Shown: piece by piece, positions 26,908 through 35,916 of the stretch | Numbering within the stretch: the stretch's first letter is position 1 | Layout of the letters: each line of letters starts with the position of its first letter | Origin: an uncultured Paraprevotella sp. | GTDB taxonomy: Bacteria; Bacteroidota; Bacteroidia; Bacteroidales; Bacteroidaceae | Direction of reading: 5' to 3' | Length of the DNA: 64,000 nucleotides | Assembly: GCA_900546665.1 (NCBI GenBank) | Contig: URDY01000001.1 | Location: forward strand, 233,466 to 297,465 | The notes under the pieces: model-generated | The model's input: only the letters and a program-made list of their open reading frames with translations | Database searches by the model: none | Told to the model about the DNA's origin: nothing | Translations under genes and position numbers: made by a program

Positions 26908-29223
26908 TTAGATGAGCAAGGCAATACGGTAGACCAGAAATGCCATCAGGTAAGCCAGTACAGTAGTATAACCAGCTGTGAAGAGCGCCCATTTCCAACG
27001 TCCGCTTTCTCCCTTGATCGCAGCGATTGTGGCGATACAAGGGAAGTAGAGCAGGGCAAAAACCATATAGCTCAGGGCTGCTTCCGGAGTGGTATGACTG
27101 GCCAGAACCTGAGTCAGTCTGGTTTGTGAGGAATCTTCAGTTCCTTCTGTTTCCGTTTCATCTTCTGTACAGTTATACAAGACACCGAGTGTGCTGACCA
27201 TCAGTTCCTTGGCACCAATACCCGTGATGATGCCCACACCCATGCGCCAGTCATATCCCAATGGTGCTATGACCGGTTCGATAGCGTGGCCGATTTGTCC
27301 CATATAGGATGTTTCCTGTTGTTCGGCAGCGGTCTGTCCCTCCTGTTGCTGGGGGAAGTATCCCAAAGCCCAGATGATGATACTGGCTACGAGAATGATA
27401 CCTCCCATTTTATGCAGGTATTGCCGTCCTTTTTCCCAAGTATGGCGGCAGACACCGCGGGCACTTGGCAACCGGTATGGTGGAAGTTCCATGACGAAAT
27501 GGGTCTGCTGGTCACGCATGAAAATTTTGCCGAGAACCCATGCCATGAACAAAGCCATGATGGTTCCCAATGCATAAAGGCTGAACATGACGGTAGAAGC
27601 CTGTGAAGCAAAAAATGCACCGGTGAAGACAATATAGACCGGAATGCGTGCACTGCAGGACATCATTGGTGTGATAAGCATGGTGATGAAACGGCTTTTG
27701 CTGTTTTCGATCGTGCGTGAAGCCATGACAGCCGGTACGTTGCAGCCGAATCCCATGAGCAGAGGGATGAAGGATTTGCCATGCAGGCCCATTTTCTTCA
27801 TCAGAGGGTCTGCCAGCATGGCTGTACGTGCCAGATAACCGGAATCCTCCAGTATGGATATGAGGAAGTAGAGAATGAGAATATTGGGCAGAAAGACAAT
27901 GACACTGCCGACTCCTCCAAGTATGCCGTTGCAGACCAGGTCGCGTAACATGCCTTCCGGCAGACGGCTTTCGAGGAAGGCTGTGAGCCAGCTTACACCG
28001 CTGTCAATCCAGTCCATGGGATATTGTCCGATTGTGAAAGTCATCCAAAAGATAAACCACATGATGAGGATAAAGAGCGGATAGGCGATCCAGTGTCTGG
28101 CTAAAAAACGGTCGATGACCTTGGTGATCTTTGCTCCCTTGCTTTCTTGTTTATGATAAATGTCTTTCAGGGTGTCTGCTATGAAGGCATAGCGGCTGGC
28201 GTCGTCCTGTTCCCGATCCGGACATGGACAGGCTTTCAGTTCTGTGATGTCGGGATTTAGGTTAGGGTGTGAGTGGTTTATGGCGGCCTGACATTCGCAA
28301 TGACCGTTTTCCATACAGCAATGAGCTTCGTGTGTATGTCCTTTGATGCCGCTCTTGTGTAAAGCAATATGCGCGTCGGCCAGTTGGATGGCTTTGCGGA
28401 GCAGTTCATCAATACCTTCATGGTTTCTGGCTACGGTGGGAACGAAACAGATACCGAGTCTTTGGCTGAGCGCTTCTATGTCAAGTGAGCTTTGGCTACC
28501 TCTGAACTCGTCATACATGTTGAGAGCACCTACAATCGGAATGTTTCTTTCCTTTAGTTGAAGGGTAAGCAGAAGGTTGCGTTCCAGATTGGTCACGTCC
28601 AGAACATTGATGACAGCATCTATTTTTCCACTTTCCAGTTCATGGGCAACATAGGCTTCTTCCGGACTGAAGGCTCTGATTGAATATGTTCCAGGCAGGT
28701 CGACCAGTCTGATGTGGCGTCCTTCAAATTCCATGTTACCGATTACGCTGCTGACGGTAACTCCGCTATAGTTGCCGGTCCGTTCGTGTCCGCCGGATGC
28801 CGCATTGAAGAGCGAGGTCTTTCCGCAGTTGGGATTTCCTACCAGAGCCAATGTGATTTCGCTTTGACTGGCTGGGGGAGGTGTCTGGGATTTTCCACAG
28901 CAGGCACATCCGCCTGAAAGATCGTTGGGAGGAACGATAGGTTGCGGTGTAGCTTCATGATGTCTGCCTGTATAATTTTGTGCCGGAGTCTGAGGTTTGT
29001 CAGTAGTGGTAACCCATATCTTGTCGGCTTCGTCTTTTCGGAGGGAAATTTGTCCGCCCATTAATTCAAATATGATCGGATTCCCAATAGGAGCGCGGTA
29101 AAGTAACTTGACTTCTTTCCCGGTTACAAAACCCATCTCGCTCAGTCGTGCACGAAATGCGCCTTCTCCTTCTATATGTGAGATAATGACACTTTCTCCT
29201 GCTTTTACTGTGGATAATTTCAT
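26908..29223 (-). CDS. feoB: ferrous iron transporter, FeoA-FeoB fusion
   Basis: A 771-residue fusion for Fe(II) import across the inner membrane. Residues 1-73 are a FeoA/SH3-like domain. A linker carries a Cys cluster (GGCACCGKS, about 104-112). The G domain follows with G1 GNPNCGKT (129-136), G3 DLPGTY and G4 NMYD. Residues 289-337 form an unusual His/Cys-rich insertion (GHTHEAHCCMENGHCEC, then HSH and CPC). The membrane half has the FeoB Gate repeats (LMGFGCNVPAVMASRTIE). A -7 box at 29255-29262 suggests its own promoter, although it lies in line with the imelysin/cytochrome genes. Confidence 0.95.
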   Translation of the reverse strand: MKLSTVKAGESVIISHIEGEGAFRARLSEMGFVTGKEVKLLYRAPIGNPIIFELMGGQISLRKDEADKIWVTTTDKPQTPAQNYTGRHHEATPQPIVPPNDLSGGCACCGKSQTPPPASQSEITLALVGNPNCGKTSLFNAASGGHERTGNYSGVTVSSVIGNMEFEGRHIRLVDLPGTYSIRAFSPEEAYVAHELESGKIDAVINVLDVTNLERNLLLTLQLKERNIPIVGALNMYDEFRGSQSSLDIEALSQRLGICFVPTVARNHEGIDELLRKAIQLADAHIALHKSGIKGHTHEAHCCMENGHCECQAAINHSHPNLNPDITELKACPCPDREQDDASRYAFIADTLKDIYHKQESKGAKITKVIDRFLARHWIAYPLFILIMWFIFWMTFTIGQYPMDWIDSGVSWLTAFLESRLPEGMLRDLVCNGILGGVGSVIVFLPNILILYFLISILEDSGYLARTAMLADPLMKKMGLHGKSFIPLLMGFGCNVPAVMASRTIENSKSRFITMLITPMMSCSARIPVYIVFTGAFFASQASTVMFSLYALGTIMALFMAWVLGKIFMRDQQTHFVMELPPYRLPSARGVCRHTWEKGRQYLHKMGGIILVASIIIWALGYFPQQQEGQTAAEQQETSYMGQIGHAIEPVIAPLGYDWRMGVGIITGIGAKELMVSTLGVLYNCTEDETETEGTEDSSQTRLTQVLASHTTPEAALSYMVFALLYFPCIATIAAIKGESGRWKWALFTAGYTTVLAYLMAFLVYRIALLI

Positions 29224-29254
29224 TGTTTATGATTACTGTCTAAATATGCAAGTG

Positions 29255-29262
29255 CAAAATTA
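29255..29262 (-). promoter_or_regulatory. -7 box for feoAB
   Basis: The minus strand reads TAATTTTG, an exact TAnnTTTG match, 32 bases before the feo ATG. Confidence 0.55.
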
Positions 29263-29327
29263 CAGGGAATATTCGTGACGTACAATACTTAAAAGCGATG
29301 ATTTTGTGTTAATCCTGAATTTTGTGG

Positions 29328-30452
29328 TCAGAACGGTGAAAATCGTTTTTCCGTCCTTTTTTTGGAAGCGATGCATTCCATTTCTACCAGCCAGCCAGGA
29401 CGACAGACCGGAGCCCAGAGAAAGACTTTGGGCATAAGAGGAAAGCGTTTCCTGAAAATGGAACTTACCGTGGCATAATCGGCAATGTCTCTTAGATAGA
29501 TGATCATGCAACCGACATCTTCAAACCCGCAATCGGCTTCATGGAGCAATGTCTTGACGTTTTCGAGCATCCGGTCGGTTTGCCGGTCAATCTGTCCGGG
29601 GTACATGATTTCTCCTTTATTGTTGATGCTGGCTGTGCCCGAAATGAAGACTTGTCTGCGGTCTGCATAATCAACGTAGGTGCCACGTTCGAAGCTGACG
29701 CCGTACTCGTATGTAGGATTAAGGTGAGTTGGAGCATAGAGAAAATGAATCTGCTCCGGTTGTATTCCTTCTATGGCATAACAATCCATGGAGACTTTGT
29801 GGCGTTTGTCTGCAACCCGGCCGCCGATACCTGTACTGGCTATGAAGTGGGTGTGCCGGGTCAGTCCTTGGCGGTCAAAAACCTCATTGCGGCCTTTGAC
29901 CACTCCTTGGTAATTGACATCCACATTTTGTACAAAAAACCAGGTTCTGATGCAGTTTTCTGAAAGAGAAAGTCCGTTTTTAACCAGTTCTTCCGCGTAT
30001 TTGTCCAACATGTTTCTGGTCTGTTCGTGAGAATTTTCAGAATCGTCTGTACATCCGACAGACCAGTGATGGGTGTATGATGTTCCATGTGAAACCTTGT
30101 ATGATCTTTTATTTACGACAGAGACGGATACGCCTGTTTGCCAATAGATCCATGCAGCTATTTTACTGCCGTCCAATGGTGGCTGTCCGATGATGGAGCA
30201 TGGACAGGGCATTCCGGCCATACGGGTTTCCGCTAATGTCTGTTGGTTGGCTATATCGCTCAGAAACAGACGTATGAAGACCGGTGTGGCATCCGTCAGT
30301 TTGGATGACTGCCATGTTTTATAGGTGTCCCAAATGGCTTCAAGTTGTTTTTCGAAAGATAGCGAAGTGTCAGTGATGTGTATTAGAGTGTGGTATTCGC
30401 AGACCCCCTTTTCAGGAATGAATGCGGAATATTCTACATGTGTTTGTTCCAT
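29328..30452 (-). CDS. RidA-like protein with N-terminal extension (possibly chorismatase-like)
   Basis: A 374-residue protein whose last ~130 residues form a RidA/YjgF domain (RRQVFISGTASINNKGE, IDRQTDRMLENVKTLLHEAD, GCMIIYLRDIADYATVSS, CRPGWLVEMECIA). The arginine used by imine deaminases (P-A-R) is replaced by MPK. The first ~230 residues also look related to this fold (MPCPCSIIGQPPLDGSKIAAW), the two-part layout of FkbO/XanB2-type chorismate-cleaving proteins. That enzyme assignment is inference. It lies 71 bases after the cytochrome assembly gene and 104 bases before feoAB, so it may belong to the iron/cytochrome operon. Confidence 0.7.
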   Translation of the reverse strand: MEQTHVEYSAFIPEKGVCEYHTLIHITDTSLSFEKQLEAIWDTYKTWQSSKLTDATPVFIRLFLSDIANQQTLAETRMAGMPCPCSIIGQPPLDGSKIAAWIYWQTGVSVSVVNKRSYKVSHGTSYTHHWSVGCTDDSENSHEQTRNMLDKYAEELVKNGLSLSENCIRTWFFVQNVDVNYQGVVKGRNEVFDRQGLTRHTHFIASTGIGGRVADKRHKVSMDCYAIEGIQPEQIHFLYAPTHLNPTYEYGVSFERGTYVDYADRRQVFISGTASINNKGEIMYPGQIDRQTDRMLENVKTLLHEADCGFEDVGCMIIYLRDIADYATVSSIFRKRFPLMPKVFLWAPVCRPGWLVEMECIASKKRTEKRFSPF

Positions 30453-30523
30453 GAATGCTGTTTTGATGCAAAGATGTGAAATAGTTTTTGTTTATACAAT
30501 AACGTCTTGTTTCTTTTTTGGGT

Positions 30524-32755
30524 TTATCCTGCATAACTGTGTAGGCCGCCAAGCAGAAAATTGACACCAAAGTAGGTGATCAGTACGCTTAGAAAGGCGA
30601 CAACCATGTAGATATGGAAAAACATGGGACGGGCAAAAGACTTGAAAGAGCCGGTATGCAAGGCTGTAGAATAGATCAACAGGGTGATCAGAGCCCAAAC
30701 TTCTTTAGGATCCCATCCCCAATAACGCCCCCAGGACATGTTGGCCCAGATGGCACCGACGAAAATTCCGGTAGCCAGAAGGAATGTGGCGGGATAAAGT
30801 ATGACTGAGCTGATCTGGTACAGGCGCTTGATACTGTCCGTATGATCTTTTCCTGTATGTCGGAGAATGCAGGCAGTCAATCCATTGAGCATGGTAAACA
30901 TCAGCAGTACGTAGGCCATCATAATCACCATGACATGTATGCTGAGCAGAGGAGATGACAATACCGGCATCAGAGGTGTGACCGAAGGATCGGATTCTCC
31001 CATCATGGCTACCATTAAAGTCAGACCGCAGGTCAGATAAGCAAATGAGATGGCTATTTCGAACCGACGACGGATGACAATACCTGCAGTGACAGCTGTA
31101 ACAGCCATGAATTGCATGGTTTCGTAACCGTTCGATAATGGAAAATGTCCGCTGATGAAGCCACGGAGTGTAATGACTGCAGTCAGATAACACCAAATCA
31201 GGGTGAGGCCGCATACCAGTACGGGAGTGGCTGATGCAGGATTTTGTTTCTGCAGAGACAGTCTTTTGCTGTAGAAGAAAAAAGCAACCAGTCCGATAAG
31301 GATGGCAGGAATGGCTACAGACCGGGAACTGTTGATCTGATTATACCAAAGCTCGGCTTTGAAACGGGTAGGGGAAGGTAAAACGCCGGCAGCTTCGTTT
31401 TGCTGGTATTTCCGAATCTTTTTCAATAAGTTGACCACTTCCTTCTGGTCATTCCGGGCTATCGCTTCGGCTACGAAACTGAGACTGTAGTGAATAAATC
31501 CCCATTGCTCTTTCGGTATATCATCGGGCAGATTATCAGTCAGGGCATACCATATCGGAAACTTGTCATGGCCGGACTGATAGGGGAAAAGTTTGATAGC
31601 CTGGCCGGTACATACGGCTGTTACCAGACTGAACTTTTCGTTGGCTTTTTCAATGGCGTTCCGTTCTTTTCTGTTTCCAGTCAAATTGAGGCTTTCATTC
31701 AGTTTGTATCCTTTTTCGTTGATAAAATCTGTCAGGGCGACGTATCCTTTGTCTGTTTGTAACAATTGTCGGACATTATCGTTTTTGATGCGTATCATGG
31801 GTTCGTTTTTCCAGTCATCGTAGAAGAACAGCCAGCCGGCCAGAACCTGTTCTGCATTCAAACCTTTATACGTTTGTTTGCCGTAAAGTTTGGTGGTGAA
31901 ATCCCGTGCAAATGTCTGAAGCGGACAGATCCGGTCATTATAGTAGACATACAGTTTACCGAGTTCTGCGGCACTTTCTTCTGGCAAACTTTGGGGACGG
32001 GCTTGAACGGCTTGTGAAAAAAGAGTGAAAGAGCCAAAAAGAATGAAGGATTTTACAGATAAGGGGTTGAGCTTTAGTAATTGTCTGAAACGACTTCTGC
32101 TATCGAACGGGAATACCAGAAAGGCCAAAAGCATTATGGCATATCCTGTATAAGTAATGCCGATTCCCCACGGATCATAACTGACGAGCAGAGTGCTGCC
32201 TTTTTGATCACTGTCGTAACCGGATTGGTAAAACCGGTAATGCTTGTATCGGCAGATCCTGTTCATGGAAACTTGTGTTTCGAAAGAGTTTTCCTGGTCT
32301 GTGATTTGTAATGTACTGACATAGTCAGTCGGTGCAAATGAGCCCATATAAGACTCGGTTTTGAACGTCAGGAGCCGGATCCTGAACGGTAGATTACGGG
32401 ATTGTCCGTCATCGGTAACGAACGTATCCGACGGTGGTTCGTTGCAGCGCAGATGAACACGTCCCTGGATACCATAAACATGGGTGGTGAAAGCACCGGT
32501 CAGGATAAGGATAAAAGATATATGAAGTAAGAAAGTTGCCGGCTTTTTCCATAATTTCCTTTTGGTCAGATAACAGATGGAGGATAAGGAAACGGTCCAC
32601 CACAGTCCGATGAACAATGGTGAACCGTAAAAGTAAATACTGGTCCATGCAGACCCATGGAATTTTTCGAGGACAGTGGCCATGATCATCATGGCGATTA
32701 ATAAGAACAGACCTCCAAAACTTAAAAATTTTAACCAATTGACTATACGGTACAT
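30524..32755 (-). CDS. ccsA: cytochrome c biogenesis protein, CcsB/ResB-CcsA fusion
   Basis: A membrane protein of about 743 residues for system II cytochrome c maturation, delivering haem to apocytochromes on the outer face of the inner membrane. The N-terminal ResB/CcsB-like part has several hydrophobic segments (FLSFGGLFLLIAMMIM; FLLHISFILILTGAF) and a periplasmic domain. The C-terminal part is CcsA-like with the tryptophan-rich haem-handling motif WGRYWGWDPKEVWALI and flanking helices. The ATG at 32755 gives MYRIVNWLKFL; an in-frame ATG at 32794 is less likely. It directly follows the di-haem DUF1111 gene, which would need this machinery. Confidence 0.92.
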   Translation of the reverse strand: MYRIVNWLKFLSFGGLFLLIAMMIMATVLEKFHGSAWTSIYFYGSPLFIGLWWTVSLSSICYLTKRKLWKKPATFLLHISFILILTGAFTTHVYGIQGRVHLRCNEPPSDTFVTDDGQSRNLPFRIRLLTFKTESYMGSFAPTDYVSTLQITDQENSFETQVSMNRICRYKHYRFYQSGYDSDQKGSTLLVSYDPWGIGITYTGYAIMLLAFLVFPFDSRSRFRQLLKLNPLSVKSFILFGSFTLFSQAVQARPQSLPEESAAELGKLYVYYNDRICPLQTFARDFTTKLYGKQTYKGLNAEQVLAGWLFFYDDWKNEPMIRIKNDNVRQLLQTDKGYVALTDFINEKGYKLNESLNLTGNRKERNAIEKANEKFSLVTAVCTGQAIKLFPYQSGHDKFPIWYALTDNLPDDIPKEQWGFIHYSLSFVAEAIARNDQKEVVNLLKKIRKYQQNEAAGVLPSPTRFKAELWYNQINSSRSVAIPAILIGLVAFFFYSKRLSLQKQNPASATPVLVCGLTLIWCYLTAVITLRGFISGHFPLSNGYETMQFMAVTAVTAGIVIRRRFEIAISFAYLTCGLTLMVAMMGESDPSVTPLMPVLSSPLLSIHVMVIMMAYVLLMFTMLNGLTACILRHTGKDHTDSIKRLYQISSVILYPATFLLATGIFVGAIWANMSWGRYWGWDPKEVWALITLLIYSTALHTGSFKSFARPMFFHIYMVVAFLSVLITYFGVNFLLGGLHSYAG

Positions 32756-32836
32756 AATGTAATATGATTGAATCTTGTTTAGGTAGTGTGGCATGAATAC
32801 CAGTATTTTTGATAAAGTGCAGATCGATTTCTGGTT

Positions 32837-34516
32837 TTATATGGCATCAATGAATTTCACAATGGCATCACGGTCAGATTTTGGTAGTTCCCGGAATTTC
32901 TGTACCGTGTAATAAGCGTCACTTTGGGGATTTCCGTGCCACATGATCGCTTCAATGACATTACGGGCCCGGTTGTCATGCAGACGGTCTGCAGTGGCGG
33001 AACCGGTGCATTTCTGATGCAGACCTCTGCCCCATAACGGTGTAGTCCGGCACCAGCCCGTACGGATATCATTAACCATGTACAGTTTATGCTGTATGAG
33101 GTCGGAATAAGGCCAGATGGTCTGGTTCGGGTAGCGTGGCAGACGGTTGTCACCTTTTGTGAAGAAACCGTTTGGATCATAGAAATGGTCATCTCCAGTT
33201 GTCCATGAAGGCTTGTGGCAGTAAGTACATCCTATTTCCTCGAATTTTTCCTTTCCTCTTTGGACCGTTTCATCATGGACATTGCGTACGGCTGGTACTG
33301 CCAGTCCGCGATGCCATACCATGAAGTCGACGAATTCTTCGTCACTCATTTCTACATCCAGGTCTTTAGACGTCAGATAGGCATAGATGGCTCCTTCCAC
33401 TCCGTTTTCATTGGTTTCGGGATGCCATTCGGGGTGTTTCTTTTCCGGATCGATCTGGTTGATGTAGGCTGGATATCCTGTCTGTACTTCGGGATCTTTT
33501 GATGAATAACTGGCGTATGTCCCGGCAGCATCGAGATAATGGTAACGCCGGTTGCTGCGTGTGACATTGGTTATGTTCCACATGGCATTGACGCCGGCCG
33601 CATCCTGCAGAGGTCCACGGCTTAATGCATAGGTGAAGCGGAATGGATGTTCTTCGTAAGCCGTTCCGGGGAGGACATCCGTGTTTTTACTGTTGCTGTA
33701 TTGTTTTACCCATTCGCCGTTTTTGAAAAAGGCAGGATTGATGCCGTTGGGTAAAAGACCTTCTTTTTCCTGACGGGCATATTCAGCTTTCAGATCTTCA
33801 TCGGAAATGGCATCCAATAATCCGGTACCGTAGATGCCGATGGTGGATTCCAACCGAACTTCGTAGGAGGCATCCGGAATCTGATAACCTTGATTAACGA
33901 CATAAATGGCTTCCTTTGGCATGGTGACTTCGGGATATTGCAGTTCGTAGGTTTCACCATCTGGAAACCTGTTACCCCACTGGTCCTGGTAGTTTTTCCA
34001 GGTCACTTTAATCTGGCTTTCGTCTATAGGCGCTTTGAATGGGGTTACGGCATGTCCTTGCGGCATACCGGCCAACCAACTGACATAAGCGTCGGTTTGT
34101 GGGTTATAAACCACCAGAAGACAGCCATTGCCGATGGCATTTGTCTCAAAACTGCCTTCGGCCACTCTTTTCCCATGTCCGTAACCCGGATGACAGTGAA
34201 TGCATGAACTGCGGATATAAACCGGTCCGAGTCCGCTTCTGACTCCTTCTGTGTTAGTCATAAAATTCTTTTCAAACAATTGTTCTCCACGTTTGAATGA
34301 TTCGAAGAATCCATCCTGTTCGATCACCGCTGTAGGCTGTTCGAAAGCAGTAGAGGTTGTCAGTGACGTGGTGCCTAATTTTCCTCCGGTATAATACCAT
34401 TCCGGCAGGTCGGTAGGAGTGGTATCAGTGGTCGGGTTGTTTTCATTCGGTTCGTCACTGCAGGCTGTCAGACAAGCCAGTAAAGACAGGCCAGACAAAA
34501 AATGTAATGTCTTCAT
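32837..34516 (-). CDS. di-haem oxidoreductase-like lipoprotein (DUF1111)
   Basis: A 559-residue lipoprotein (lipobox LTAC, Cys19) with two c-type haem motifs, CIHCH (residues 105-109) and CTYCH (about 429-433). It has family segments such as FKRGEQLFEKNF, SGLGPVYIRSSC, LWGRGLHQKCTGSATADRLH and EAIMWHGNPQSDA, the latter pair typical of DUF1111 (MauG/peroxidase-related). It should be an exported redox protein. It lies between imelysin and the Ccs gene and shares their strand. In other bacteria such proteins accompany imelysins and porins in iron-responsive operons; the electron partner here is unknown. Confidence 0.9.
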   Translation of the reverse strand: MKTLHFLSGLSLLACLTACSDEPNENNPTTDTTPTDLPEWYYTGGKLGTTSLTTSTAFEQPTAVIEQDGFFESFKRGEQLFEKNFMTNTEGVRSGLGPVYIRSSCIHCHPGYGHGKRVAEGSFETNAIGNGCLLVVYNPQTDAYVSWLAGMPQGHAVTPFKAPIDESQIKVTWKNYQDQWGNRFPDGETYELQYPEVTMPKEAIYVVNQGYQIPDASYEVRLESTIGIYGTGLLDAISDEDLKAEYARQEKEGLLPNGINPAFFKNGEWVKQYSNSKNTDVLPGTAYEEHPFRFTYALSRGPLQDAAGVNAMWNITNVTRSNRRYHYLDAAGTYASYSSKDPEVQTGYPAYINQIDPEKKHPEWHPETNENGVEGAIYAYLTSKDLDVEMSDEEFVDFMVWHRGLAVPAVRNVHDETVQRGKEKFEEIGCTYCHKPSWTTGDDHFYDPNGFFTKGDNRLPRYPNQTIWPYSDLIQHKLYMVNDIRTGWCRTTPLWGRGLHQKCTGSATADRLHDNRARNVIEAIMWHGNPQSDAYYTVQKFRELPKSDRDAIVKFIDAI

Positions 34517-34552
34517 CTTGTTATTGGATTAGTTTTTTAAAAAAGAATAGCT

Positions 34553-34634
34553 GTGATCCGTATTCCAGGTGTGCATCGGCATTTGCTGAAATTCCCATTG
34601 ACAACCAAACGGATAAACCGGAACTACGGATCAC
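34553..34634 (-). other. long-range stem-loop between imelysin and DUF1111 genes
   Basis: Arms 34553-34566 (GTGATCCGTATTCC) and 34620-34634 (GGAACTACGGATCAC) pair with one bulge around a 53-base loop. It fills the 151-base gap between two genes of one strand. It could be an mRNA processing or attenuation structure. Confidence 0.45.
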
Positions 34635-34667
34635 TTTAGTTTTTAGCAGAATCTATATGACAGATGT

Positions 34668-35888
34668 TTAATGTGCGGTCAGCAGATTGAGAACCTCATT
34701 GAGTACGTCTGTCACATTATTGCAGGCTGCGATTGCTGCCTGGTTGATGGCATCGTACTGCGGATCTCTGGCAGTTTTGGCAAATGGTTCGCGCATTTGG
34801 CCAATCTTGTCGATCGCATCTTGTATGGCGTTTTTCATGCGTGTGTCTAACTCCGGATTTAAAGACTGGACATAACTGCTTAGTGAAGAGTTGACAGGTT
34901 TGATATAATCGTCTGCATCCTGACAGCCTTGATAAGCATTGCGTATGCTGATGATATTATCAGTAAAGTCCGTGATGGAATTCAGACTGTAAGGAGATTC
35001 AATATAATCAGGATTATCTTCTTCGCCGTGTCCGGTTGGATTGCCTATTTTCAGGCCACCTACTTCGTCTGCTATATCCTGTGCACCTACGATCAGTTCC
35101 TGTACGGCTTCATTATAGTTGATGTATTTGCTGCCACCGCTGCCGGCATTTTTCATGGATGAACCATAATCGAATGAAGGTTCCAGTTCGGCATCCGTCA
35201 GGATTTGTTGTTTGTCATTGGTGATGTGATCCATGCCAGCCCATGAGGCTTCCAGACGGATGCACTGATTGCGAAGGTCGCCGGCAACGGCAGCCAGGTA
35301 ATTCAGTTCCGGTTCAGTGTAATTGACATGGTGCGGAAGAGATTCGGTTCCTGTGGCATCCAGTTCAAACAACATGTATTCTATGGCGTGAAAACCCAGC
35401 AGACCATATCCTAACATATTGCCTACATAGTAGCCGTCGGGATCCATTTGAGCCATCTGTGCGGGATTGTTCAGCAGATTGTCCATGGCAGTCTTGTCCA
35501 ATGGCCATGAATCAATATGCGGGTCGATGTTATAATCACCTGCTGCACCATAAAGCCAGGCTTCGCTGAGTTCCCAGTAACGTCTGGCTTTGATCCATGC
35601 ATTGCCTGCCGTTTGAACCATCTCGGTCGTGACATTTCCTGTGCCGGCATTACGCATGGCCAGGCATGCATTGTGAAGTTCGATGGATGCGTCGGCCATT
35701 CCTCGGTAAGTGGGAATGATGGTGCAGTCCACATAATCGGTAATGACGCTTTGCAGAATCTGTTCCTGACTGGATGAAGACGTGGTGTCAGATGTGTTTG
35801 AGTCATCGTTGCAGCCTGTCATGGAGGCTGTCATCATTGTACCTACAAAAAGATACAGTGAATTCTTAATCATTTTCTTAAATTCCAT
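34668..35888 (-). CDS. imelysin family lipoprotein (M75)
   Basis: A 406-residue lipoprotein (lipobox MTGC followed by NDD). The imelysin core is seen as a long helical repeat with the signature GYGLLGFHAIEYMLFELD at about residues 158-175, containing the GxHxxE motif, plus ARRYWELSEAWLYG and YNIDPHIDSWPLDKTAM before it. Imelysins (IrpA, EfeO C-terminal domain) act in iron uptake at the cell surface or periplasm; proteolytic activity is doubtful. It follows the porin gene by 28 bases, so the two are almost certainly co-transcribed. Confidence 0.93.
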   Translation of the reverse strand: MEFKKMIKNSLYLFVGTMMTASMTGCNDDSNTSDTTSSSSQEQILQSVITDYVDCTIIPTYRGMADASIELHNACLAMRNAGTGNVTTEMVQTAGNAWIKARRYWELSEAWLYGAAGDYNIDPHIDSWPLDKTAMDNLLNNPAQMAQMDPDGYYVGNMLGYGLLGFHAIEYMLFELDATGTESLPHHVNYTEPELNYLAAVAGDLRNQCIRLEASWAGMDHITNDKQQILTDAELEPSFDYGSSMKNAGSGGSKYINYNEAVQELIVGAQDIADEVGGLKIGNPTGHGEEDNPDYIESPYSLNSITDFTDNIISIRNAYQGCQDADDYIKPVNSSLSSYVQSLNPELDTRMKNAIQDAIDKIGQMREPFAKTARDPQYDAINQAAIAACNNVTDVLNEVLNLLTAH

Positions 35889-35916
35889 ATAGCTTTGTTT
35901 TTAAATGGTGAGTCTG

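Noticed and set aside
30060..30088. Short frames inside the RidA-like gene
   Set aside because: Shadows of the main reading frame without ribosome site or motif.
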